Positions 18,551 through 25,429 of a DNA stretch of 64,000 bases are shown here, piece by piece; the stretch's first letter is position 1, and the number at the start of each line of letters is the position of its first letter. Origin of the DNA: Saprospiraceae bacterium. Lineage in GTDB: Bacteria > Bacteroidota > Bacteroidia > Chitinophagales > Saprospiraceae. The translations under genes were made by a program, and so were the position numbers. The notes beneath the pieces are model-generated. The model did not search any database, had not been told where the DNA came from, and saw only the letters and a program-made list of their open reading frames with translations. The stretch covers positions 1 to 64,000 of the forward strand of contig JAGQWR010000014.1 of the NCBI GenBank assembly GCA_020437105.1, given 5' to 3'.

Positions 18551-18589
18551 AAAAAATACTGCCTACTAAAATTTATTTAGTAGGCAGTA
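18551..18589 (-). terminator. Intrinsic terminator of the beta-barrel protein gene
   Basis: A perfect 14-bp stem (18557-18570 with 18576-18589) and a five-base loop. On the minus strand the stem is followed by six T. On the plus strand it is followed by A, so it serves the minus-strand gene ending at 18627. Confidence 0.85.
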
Positions 18590-18626
18590 AAAAACTTGGT
18601 ATATAGCCATTCTACCCTAAATCCTA

Positions 18627-19307
18627 TCAGAATAAAATGGATAAGCCGATGTAACCTGAGTAGGTTTTGATATGTGTTCGGTCAAGCAGATAATACCCAT
18701 TTGTGGAATCAGTTTTACTATTATCACTAATATCAAACAGGCCATAAACACCACGGAAACCAAAGCCCAGTCGTGCATTACGAGATCTGTTGATACCAAA
18801 ATCCAGGCCAGCACCGTATGCAAAACCAAGATCGCCTTTCTTCACTGAAAGTATAGCTTCAGGAGTACTGCCATCATCCCCACTTGTTGTGCGAAGTTTG
18901 GTCCCAACGCTAATTCCAATCTGTGGACCAGCCACAACATTGAAATTGACCAAACTGGTTTTACTTGTATTTAGGGATAATAATAATGGAATATTAATAT
19001 AATTCAATGTGATTTTTCGTTCTACATCCTGTTCTTTATATTTCTGTGAAATCGAATTGTAAATAAATTCGCCCTGGATTCCCAAATGTTCAGAGAAATT
19101 AAACCCCAGAAATGCACCAAATCCGTAACCAAGCGTTCCCTCTCCTTTTATCGTACCACCAGAGGAAGTGTTGAGATTGAGTGAAGAAACGGTTGGCATG
19201 AACCGTATGCCGAATTCAGCTTTTTGTGCATTCACATTTATTGTAATAGAAAGTACCATTACGACTAATGCCGCATATAAAATGATTTTTTCCTTTAAAA
19301 GTCTCAT
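18627..19307 (-). CDS. Outer-membrane beta-barrel protein (porin-family, PF13568-like)
   Basis: A 226-residue outer-membrane protein. The signal peptide (MRLLKEKIILYAALVVMVLS) ends near NVNAQ. The mature protein alternates short amphipathic strands: EFGIRFMPTVSSLNL, YGFGAFLGFNFSEHLGIQGEFIYN, NYINIPLLLSLN, FNVVAGPQIGISVG, YGAGLDFGINRSRNARLGFGF, and a final YSGYIGLSILF, whose terminal aromatic suits BAM recognition. I chose the ATG at 19307 because a -7 box lies at 19340-19347 and the upstream extension is not protein-like. Probably a small eight-stranded barrel; no specific cargo is implied. Confidence 0.85.
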   Translation of the reverse strand: MRLLKEKIILYAALVVMVLSITINVNAQKAEFGIRFMPTVSSLNLNTSSGGTIKGEGTLGYGFGAFLGFNFSEHLGIQGEFIYNSISQKYKEQDVERKITLNYINIPLLLSLNTSKTSLVNFNVVAGPQIGISVGTKLRTTSGDDGSTPEAILSVKKGDLGFAYGAGLDFGINRSRNARLGFGFRGVYGLFDISDNSKTDSTNGYYLLDRTHIKTYSGYIGLSILF

Positions 19308-19339
19308 TGTTTTTTTTAATTTAGAAATGTTTCTTATTA

Positions 19340-19347
19340 CAAATGTA
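19340..19347 (-). promoter_or_regulatory. -7 box (TACATTTG) for the beta-barrel protein gene
   Basis: TACATTTG on the minus strand matches TAnnTTTG and lies 33 bases before the chosen start, which supports that start. Confidence 0.5.
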
Positions 19348-19408
19348 GTCCCCAATAATTTCATTCGTATTACATAACTAATAAAGAGAATTACACAATT
19401 CACACGTT

Positions 19409-19568
19409 GAAGTTGTTTAAGAATGCCTGCTGAGGTTCAGGGAATTGAATTTTCATTCCAATTGAGGCTTTTTTTGAGCCGCATAGCAGCGCTACGGGGC
19501 GATAAAAAAACGAAAAGTGGAGTGAAAAGGCTTTTCCGGAAACCAGTGAGGTATTTTTAAACAACTTC
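19409..19568 (+). mobile_element. 160-bp MITE-like palindromic element, copy A
   Basis: Bounded by imperfect 20-bp terminal inverted repeats, GAAGTTGTTTAAGAATGCCT at the left and its near complement (AGGTATTTTTAAACAACTTC) at the right. A second copy of the same length lies at 61707-61866 in opposite orientation. The centre has a conserved hairpin (GCCGCATAGC / GCTACGGGGC). GTT on both sides could be a three-base target duplication. There is no reading frame, so it would depend on a transposase elsewhere. Whether it is a MITE or a structured REP-like repeat is open. Confidence 0.75.
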
Positions 19569-19830
19569 GTTTTGTAAACGCCCTCTTATCACATACCCAA
19601 TCGAAAGTTATTTGGGAACTTTCAGTAATTTTTATTGGCCAGCAAGGCAAAAACCTGCTGGCAAGCCATAGAACTTGACTAAATTTGATATTGAATCCAA
19701 ATCAAAAAAATTTACCGGTTAAAGCTCACACAGTGATCAGTGGGGTATCGTTGTAGGACGCCAAAGAAAAAGATATATCAAGCTTAGAAGGTACTTGGGG
19801 TTGGGTATTGGATTTCATAAAAGAATACCA
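19569..19830. other. Noncoding spacer right of the MITE-like element
   Basis: Within the 523-base gene-free stretch 19308-19830, this part holds only a short hairpin (GCCAGC...GCTGGC at about 19637-19662) without a T-run. No open frame with protein character is visible. Confidence 0.5.
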
Positions 19831-20334
19831 ATGATATTTAACGTAACCGTTTCAACTGTTTACGAATGCAGCCTGGAGAGGGCATTCAAAACGCCTTTAT
19901 TGTGTGATGTTTCAAAGGTGCATACAGGTTTTGGAATTATGCCACGGGTTACTCACACTACGGATGATGAAAATTGGGGACAACCCGGCTCAAGTAAAAA
20001 AGTATATGTGGCAAAATCCCTGACTCAAAAAGGTGGATTTGCTTCCGTTGACAGCATAATCGAAAGAAAGGAAAACCAATACTGGAAATTTCAGGTTGAC
20101 CAATTCCAATCCTGGATGTTAGGATTTCACAAGTTTGTTGGAGAATGGACAACAACTGAACTGGAGCCAAATAAAATTTTGATAGAATACATCTATTCGT
20201 TGCATGCAAATTTCGTCCCGCTTTATCCCATAAATTGGCTGTTTGCAAATATTTTTTGGAAAATATATATGAAACGCGTATTAGAAAAGGTTAGAAAAAT
20301 GGCTTACGAAAACGAACCTTACATGTATAATTAA
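19831..20334 (+). CDS. SRPBCC/START-like domain protein
   Basis: A 167-residue protein that looks like the polyketide-cyclase/START-like (SRPBCC) class of hydrophobic-ligand-binding folds. It opens with a strand plus helix (NVTVSTVYECSLERAFKTPL). It then alternates strands, for example YWKFQVDQFQSWMLGF and NKILIEYIYSLHANF, and ends in a long amphipathic helix (WKIYMKRVLEKVRKMAYEN). The ATG at 19831 fits the fold; the open frame extends to a TTG at 19795. Ligand unknown. It stands alone between a MITE-like element and a two-component system. Confidence 0.65.
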   Translation: MIFNVTVSTVYECSLERAFKTPLLCDVSKVHTGFGIMPRVTHTTDDENWGQPGSSKKVYVAKSLTQKGGFASVDSIIERKENQYWKFQVDQFQSWMLGFHKFVGEWTTTELEPNKILIEYIYSLHANFVPLYPINWLFANIFWKIYMKRVLEKVRKMAYENEPYMYN

Positions 20335-20427
20335 CAGACTTGAACTGCGGAGAGCTTGTTTGGGATATGGATATACCCAAGCGCAGGTGGTTTAGGTGTT
20401 TTTTCCAAGGCCCTAAAACAGTATAAA

Positions 20428-20446
20428 TTCTAAATTTCTTCCAAAT
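20428..20446 (+). promoter_or_regulatory. Response-regulator box 1 (direct repeat, 11-bp period)
   Basis: TTCTAAAT-ttc-TTCCAAAT, two 8-bp half-sites one helical turn apart, ending 20 bases before the response-regulator start. The same layout recurs at 22428 and 23243. OmpR-family regulators commonly bind such direct repeats, so autoregulation is inferred. Confidence 0.65.
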
Positions 20447-20466
20447 CCGTCCAGTACTTCGCAGCA

Positions 20467-21141
20467 ATGAAAATTTTGATCATAGAAGACGAAACGGCAT
20501 TGGTTCAGGATATAATAAAATACCTCACCAGTGAGCAATACCTATGCGAATGGGCTTCTGATTACCAGACAGCCATGGAGAAGGTTTCTACCCATGAATA
20601 TGATTGCATCCTGTTGGATTTAATGCTTCCCGGCGGCGATGGTCTTTCCATCCTTAATCAACTAAAAAAGCAAAACAAGCAGGACGGGGTAATCATCCTA
20701 TCAGCTAAAAATTCAATCGAAGATAAAGTCAAAGGGTTGAAGCTAGGCGCAGATGACTATCTGGCCAAACCATTTCACCAGGCCGAGTTAGCCGCTCGTA
20801 TTGAATCCCTCATCAGAAGAAAACAATTTGATAGCAACAATATTATCACCCAAAACGAACTGTCGATAGACATTCATTCCAAGACTGTTACAGTAAATGA
20901 GCATCCGGTAAGTCTAACCAAAAAGGAATATGATCTTCTGCTATTTTTTATCGGAAACAAGAATCGAGTACTTTCAAAAGGCGCTTTGGCAGAGCATCTT
21001 TCCGGAGACTTTGCAGATATGTTTGACAACCATGATTTTGTATATGCGCACGTTAAAAACCTAAAACGAAAGCTAAAAGAAAGTGCGTATGGCGATTATA
21101 TAAAAACCATTTACGGAACCGGCTATAAATGGGAACAATGA
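20467..21141 (+). CDS. OmpR-family response regulator
   Basis: A 224-residue response regulator. The receiver domain (1-~118) has the acidic pair IIEDE, the phospho-acceptor D51 in CILLDLMLPGGDG, and the conserved Lys in DDYLAKPF. The C-terminal winged helix (from ~128) shows SLTKKEYDLLLFFIGNKNRVLSK and the terminal hairpin IKTIYGTGYKWE. It pairs with the histidine kinase whose start overlaps its stop by four bases (ATGA). A direct-repeat box just upstream suggests that it controls its own transcription. Confidence 0.95.
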   Translation: MKILIIEDETALVQDIIKYLTSEQYLCEWASDYQTAMEKVSTHEYDCILLDLMLPGGDGLSILNQLKKQNKQDGVIILSAKNSIEDKVKGLKLGADDYLAKPFHQAELAARIESLIRRKQFDSNNIITQNELSIDIHSKTVTVNEHPVSLTKKEYDLLLFFIGNKNRVLSKGALAEHLSGDFADMFDNHDFVYAHVKNLKRKLKESAYGDYIKTIYGTGYKWEQ

Positions 21142-22424
21142 CCAAACTGCTCAACAGACCCCTCAAAGCCTTTGCGTTTTATGCCTTGGTCATCTTGTTG
21201 ATTAGTGTTCCCGTTTATGTGCTTGTGGTAGATCATATCTGGATTAGTGAACTGGATGAAAACAATTGGTTAACCCTGCAACATACCAAAGAAAGGCTCG
21301 AAACCGGGGTGTTCACCAGAGAAGACTTGGAGCAGATAAACCACATTTGGGGAGAATTGCTTCCTGGGGTTTCAATTACAAAAACGAATGAAGCGGCTAT
21401 TCGTCCAGATAGTGTCTATGAAATCCTTAGACCCCATGAATATGATACGGATGACGGTGCAGGCAGGTTTCGAGGATTAGTTTCTTATCTTAATATCAAC
21501 GAACAGCCTTATCAAATTACCATTGAGACGAATGTAGAAGAAGCTGATGAAACGCTATTGGCAATTGCAATAGTTACGTTCTTCTTTTTTATTCTATTAA
21601 TTGTTGGGTTCATTCTACTTAACCGCAGAATTTCTGCACGTAGCTGGAGGCCTTTTTATCAAACGCTTCATTCGCTGCAATCATTTGACCTGAACAAAGA
21701 TGATAACCTCCACTTGCCTCCTACCGACATCCAAGAATTTCAGGAATTGAACCAATCACTGCACCTGTTAGTCAAAAACAATATTGCTGCCTATCAACAG
21801 CAAAAAACCTTCACAGAAAATGCGTCACACGAGTTGCAAACTCCTATTGCCCTGCTCAAATCAAAACTGGATCTGCTCCTGCAGGAAAAAGAAATAACCC
21901 CCGAAATAGCTGAAATATTAAGTGGGATTGAGGCTCCACTATCCCGGCTTTCCAGAATCAACAAAAACCTGCTCTTATTAGCGAAGGTGGAGAATCAACA
22001 GTATAGTGATAAAGAACAACTGGATATCAAAGAATATGTAGGGGCTGCACTGATCCTTTTTGAAGATTACTTAAATAATAAAAATCTTTTTGTCAGAAAC
22101 TGTATTCAGGACAGCATTTTGATCAATACCAATTCATTTCTGCTTGAAACCCTGCTGCATAATTTACTCTCAAACGCGATCAGGCACACATCGGATGGTG
22201 GACAGATTCGGATCGAATTGCAAAACAGGACGATTTTTATTGCTAACTCCGGGAAGCAGGCTTTGGACGAAAAGCATTTGTTTGACCGATTTTCAAGCAC
22301 CTCAAAAGATAAAATAAGCAGTGGGTTGGGTCTGGCCATCATCAAAGAAATTGTCCTAAAAAACAACTGGCAAGTGAGATATCACTTTGACAATGGCTTC
22401 CACACTTTTGCTGTATCCTTCTAA
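21138..22424 (+). CDS. Sensor histidine kinase
   Basis: A 428-residue membrane sensor kinase. Two transmembrane segments (about residues 11-32 and 141-162) flank a ~110-residue periplasmic sensor. Next come a short linker where no HAMP domain is obvious, the dimerisation/phosphoacceptor segment with the catalytic His at 231 (NASHELQTPIALLKSK), and the ATPase domain with N-box NLLSNAIRH and G-box GLGLAIIKE. The ATG at 21138 overlaps the regulator's stop and is preferred over one at 21129. The stimulus is unknown. Confidence 0.9.
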   Translation: MTKLLNRPLKAFAFYALVILLISVPVYVLVVDHIWISELDENNWLTLQHTKERLETGVFTREDLEQINHIWGELLPGVSITKTNEAAIRPDSVYEILRPHEYDTDDGAGRFRGLVSYLNINEQPYQITIETNVEEADETLLAIAIVTFFFFILLIVGFILLNRRISARSWRPFYQTLHSLQSFDLNKDDNLHLPPTDIQEFQELNQSLHLLVKNNIAAYQQQKTFTENASHELQTPIALLKSKLDLLLQEKEITPEIAEILSGIEAPLSRLSRINKNLLLLAKVENQQYSDKEQLDIKEYVGAALILFEDYLNNKNLFVRNCIQDSILINTNSFLLETLLHNLLSNAIRHTSDGGQIRIELQNRTIFIANSGKQALDEKHLFDRFSSTSKDKISSGLGLAIIKEIVLKNNWQVRYHFDNGFHTFAVSF

Positions 22425-22427
22425 AAA

Positions 22428-22446
22428 TTCTAAATGTCTTCTAAAT
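22428..22446 (+). promoter_or_regulatory. Response-regulator box 2 (perfect direct repeat)
   Basis: TTCTAAAT-gtc-TTCTAAAT is a perfect 8-bp direct repeat at 11-bp spacing. It starts four bases after the kinase stop and ends 30 bases before the next gene. It is the cleanest of the three boxes. Confidence 0.7.
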
Positions 22447-22476
22447 CGATAAATAGTTTTGAGCAAAAATGTACAA

Positions 22477-23232
22477 ATGGCAAAACTAAACAAGGTAGCT
22501 CAGATCACTCTGCTTTTCTGGCTGATGAAAATCATCGCCACCACCTTGGGCGAAACATTTGGCGATTATTTATCCATGACGCTGGATTATGGATATGGAT
22601 TCAGCCTGGGGATTACAGCGGCAGCATTCCTGTCTGTTTTAGCTATCCAGCTATTTTCCAACAAATACATCCCGTTTATTTATTGGCTGGTAATCATTGC
22701 AACGACCACATTGGGAACAGAAATTTCCGATTTTATTGACCGAAGCCTGCATTTGGGCTATACCGCTGGCAGTATTTTATTATTTGTCTGTTTGGCGGGC
22801 ACGCTATTTTTATGGTTCAGAAAGTTTAAGAATCTAACTGTCTTCCCAATTGTGGACAGGCAAAAAGAAATGTACTATTGGATCGCCATTCTGTTTTCAA
22901 ACAGCCTGGGAACTGCGTTTGGAGACTACCTGAGTGATATTGCAGGACTCAGCTATCTGCAAGGCGCTCTGGTTACCTCCGGGGTGATTATAGCGGTTAT
23001 TTTACTGCACTATACCACCAAAATCAATGAAATCTTTCTGTTTTGGCTCGCCTTTATTTTCACCCGGCCTTTCGGAGCAACATTTGGAGATTTCCTGACC
23101 AAACCACTCGCGAGTGGTGGATTAGATCTGGGTACCCTGGCTGCCTCTGTGGTTTCCCTTGGGCTGCTGGTCCTGCTTATTATTATTGCCCATTTTCAAC
23201 TTCCTAAACAAGGGGCTCTCGCAGAAAAATAA
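22477..23232 (+). CDS. COG4705-like multi-pass membrane protein
   Basis: A 251-residue integral membrane protein with about eight hydrophobic helices, similar to the COG4705 family of uncharacterised membrane proteins. A motif of the form LGxxxGDxL appears four times: TLGETFGDYL (23-32), TLGTEISDFI (78-87), SLGTAFGDYL (143-152) and PFGATFGDFL (198-207). The spacing 55/65/55 points to an internally duplicated fold with conserved acidic residues in the membrane, as in small transporters or channels. The start is ATG 22477. It lies directly behind the two-component genes and has a regulator box upstream. Substrate unknown. Confidence 0.8.
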   Translation: MAKLNKVAQITLLFWLMKIIATTLGETFGDYLSMTLDYGYGFSLGITAAAFLSVLAIQLFSNKYIPFIYWLVIIATTTLGTEISDFIDRSLHLGYTAGSILLFVCLAGTLFLWFRKFKNLTVFPIVDRQKEMYYWIAILFSNSLGTAFGDYLSDIAGLSYLQGALVTSGVIIAVILLHYTTKINEIFLFWLAFIFTRPFGATFGDFLTKPLASGGLDLGTLAASVVSLGLLVLLIIIAHFQLPKQGALAEK

Positions 23233-23242
23233 GACAACAACC

Positions 23243-23261
23243 CTTAAAATTTCTTCCAATT
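23243..23261 (+). promoter_or_regulatory. Response-regulator box 3 (degenerate direct repeat)
   Basis: CTTAAAAT-ttc-TTCCAATT keeps the 11-bp period and the TTC spacer of box 1 but is less exact. It ends 42 bases before the PepSY-like lipoprotein gene. Confidence 0.5.
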
Positions 23262-23303
23262 CATATTGGATGTTTGTAAACAAACTTTAAAAGACAATTA
23301 AAA

Positions 23304-23762
23304 ATGGAAAACTTAATGATTCTTGCAGTATTTTCGGTGGTATTTTCTATGCAATCATGTACTCAGAATTCAGACGATAAAGATGTTCCTGAAAAGGTAT
23401 TAACTACATTTAATGCCAAATTTCCGGATGCCCGAAAAGAGGAATGGGAAATGGAAGACGAAACAACATGGGAAGCTGAGTTTAAGCTGAATGGTAAAGC
23501 GTATTCAGCAAATTTCAAAACCAATGGAGATTGGTTGGAAACAGAATATGAAATTAAAAAATCAGATATCCCTGCTAATATCCTTTCCATACTTAACCAA
23601 AATTTCACTGATTATGAGATTGATGAAGCAGAAATTGCCGAGTCCCCTCTGGGTAAATCCTATGAAATGGAGATTGAGGTCGGCGAAGAAGAATTTGAAA
23701 TTGTTATTGACGCTCAGGGAAAATTAACAAAGCAAGTTGAACATGAAGATGATAAGGATTAA
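23304..23762 (+). CDS. PepSY-like periplasmic lipoprotein
   Basis: A 152-residue exported protein with a lipobox-like FSMQSC (Cys 19). It has two PepSY-like halves: VLTTFNAKFPDARKEEWEME...WEAEFKLNGKAYSANFKTNGD and ILSILNQNFTDYEIDEAEI...YEMEIEVGEEEFEIVIDAQG. This is the PF11396-like family of small Bacteroidota periplasmic proteins. It is strongly acidic. It often accompanies two-component systems, and the shared upstream box supports regulation by the system at 20.5 kb. Role unknown. Confidence 0.85.
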   Translation: MENLMILAVFSVVFSMQSCTQNSDDKDVPEKVLTTFNAKFPDARKEEWEMEDETTWEAEFKLNGKAYSANFKTNGDWLETEYEIKKSDIPANILSILNQNFTDYEIDEAEIAESPLGKSYEMEIEVGEEEFEIVIDAQGKLTKQVEHEDDKD

Positions 23763-23888
23763 AAGAGCTTTTTTTTCATGGATGATGCTACTTCCTAATG
23801 GACTTGTACACTACTGCATCCAAAAGCAATTCCCTAACACATTCTTATTTACCCAAACTAAATTGGTCTGGGCATAAAATTTATAAAC

Positions 23889-24431
23889 ATGGATAAAGCA
23901 CTTCAAAAAATGATTGATAATATGCCTGAAAAGACAGGCAAATCATTAGAGGAATGGACGAACATCCTACAAAAAAAGTCCTTTTCCAAACATTCAGAGG
24001 CAGTGAATTTCCTAAAATCAGAACACCAGGTCACCCATGGTTTTGCGAATACCATTGTTGCGCTTTCTAAAAAGTCGGATACGCCAAGCGAAGACCTCGT
24101 CTCTGCTCAATACAAGGGCAAAGAAACGCTGTTACCGATATACGACCAATTAATATCTTATGTAAAAACCTTAGGACCGGATATAACAATAACTCCCAAA
24201 AAAGGCAGCGTAAGTATTATTCGAAAAAGACAGTTTGTTTTGATCAAGCCTGCAACTAAAACCCGAATTGATCTGGGATTTAAACTGACTGACACCCCTA
24301 CCACAGACAGACTCGAGCATTCTGGTCCGTTTGGCACCATGTGTACGCACAGAGTACAAATAACAAGTTTAAATGACATTGACAATGAGTTAAAAGAATG
24401 GATTAGAGAGGCTTACTCCAAATCAATCTAA
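23889..24431 (+). CDS. DUF4287 + DUF5655 protein
   Basis: A 180-residue cytoplasmic protein. Residues 1-62 match DUF4287 (MPEKTGKSLEEWTNIL ... VTHGFANTIVAL), a small helical domain. Residues ~74-178 match DUF5655 (LPIYDQLISYVKTLGPDITI ... RQFVLIKPATKTRIDLGFK), which often ends in a conserved hydrophobic helix. The two domains occur together widely as a stand-alone protein without known function. It begins a small plus-strand group of three genes. Confidence 0.85.
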   Translation: MDKALQKMIDNMPEKTGKSLEEWTNILQKKSFSKHSEAVNFLKSEHQVTHGFANTIVALSKKSDTPSEDLVSAQYKGKETLLPIYDQLISYVKTLGPDITITPKKGSVSIIRKRQFVLIKPATKTRIDLGFKLTDTPTTDRLEHSGPFGTMCTHRVQITSLNDIDNELKEWIREAYSKSI

Positions 24432-24444
24432 CTCAACCGGAAAA

Positions 24445-24735
24445 ATGAAGACGATTATAACAGTTGCACTGATACTGGTTGTCAGTGTATATATTTTCTT
24501 TCGCTCATGGGACTACCTTATAAAGTACAAAAACAGACAGGCAGGCAAAAAATATTGTCGGGAAAAAAATTTGAAATTCCTGAACGTTAAAAGTTATGAA
24601 TTGCATTCGCGTTTATACTTTGAAAAAGATGGAGTAGAAGGTTGGGCAAACTATAAAACAGACCGGGATTTTAATATTATCTGGAAAAAAGAAACGCCTG
24701 TTGAAAAATTAGAGCTAATGAAAAACATCAAATGA
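24445..24735 (+). CDS. Small single-pass membrane protein, hypothetical
   Basis: A 96-residue protein with an N-terminal transmembrane helix (ITVALILVVSVYIFFRSWDYL) and a basic cytoplasmic-type tail. I do not recognise it. It starts 13 bases after the DUF4287 gene and overlaps the next start by four bases (ATGA), so it is part of the same operon. Confidence 0.6.
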   Translation: MKTIITVALILVVSVYIFFRSWDYLIKYKNRQAGKKYCREKNLKFLNVKSYELHSRLYFEKDGVEGWANYKTDRDFNIIWKKETPVEKLELMKNIK

Positions 24736-25379
24736 GTGTACTTAAAAACATAAAGGAGGTAGCTCCATTTTTAGCAGATCATTTTATTGATTTGGAGAAA
24801 CCATTGTTGGACATAGAAAGCTATTCCACGTTCCTTAATCATCGGGAAGCCCACCTGGGTGTCTTTAAAAAATATTTAATCTGTAAACTTCATGACAGTT
24901 GGATATTAGGAACTGAAAGGACCCATTCAACCTTCAAATTGAAACTCAATGATTTCACTACGCATGTTTTTGCCGATGCACTCATAAAACGAAAAAATCT
25001 CCAAATTGAACATGATCAGTTAGTATTTCCATTAGAGTTAACTTTTCATGGCATTCAGCAAATTGAATGTTTTGAGGTAGATGAAAATGGAACCTTAACC
25101 TCTGTTGAATACACCGATGCAGGGGTATATTTACATGAACAAGTAACCCAAATAAACCAGAATCAAATTGATATTGTACTTAATTTATGGAAATATGGGT
25201 CAACAAAAAAAGAACGAAATAAAAATGTGATTGTAAAAATAAGCGCTGACAAACTCCTACTATCTGAACAACAAGATAAAGCCTGGAATCATTTATTTAG
25301 TGCTAAATATGACAACTATTATGACTACTTCAAAGCTCAATTTGATACAGGAAGATACATTTCAGATTACACCCAATGA
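24732..25379 (+). CDS. Hypothetical cytoplasmic protein
   Basis: A 215-residue soluble protein without signal peptide or membrane segment. Strand-rich segments (GVFKKYLICKLHDSWILG, FPLELTFHGIQQIECFEV) and a C-terminal helical part rich in Tyr (YDNYYDYFKAQFDTGRY) are visible. I recognise no family. It is coupled to the preceding small membrane protein by ATGA and ends 50 bases before the convergent HMG-CoA reductase fusion gene. Confidence 0.6.
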   Translation: MSVLKNIKEVAPFLADHFIDLEKPLLDIESYSTFLNHREAHLGVFKKYLICKLHDSWILGTERTHSTFKLKLNDFTTHVFADALIKRKNLQIEHDQLVFPLELTFHGIQQIECFEVDENGTLTSVEYTDAGVYLHEQVTQINQNQIDIVLNLWKYGSTKKERNKNVIVKISADKLLLSEQQDKAWNHLFSAKYDNYYDYFKAQFDTGRYISDYTQ

Positions 25380-25429
25380 TTAAAACTGGTGGACGAAGTG
25401 GATGGAAAGTCATCCTAAGTTACAAACTC

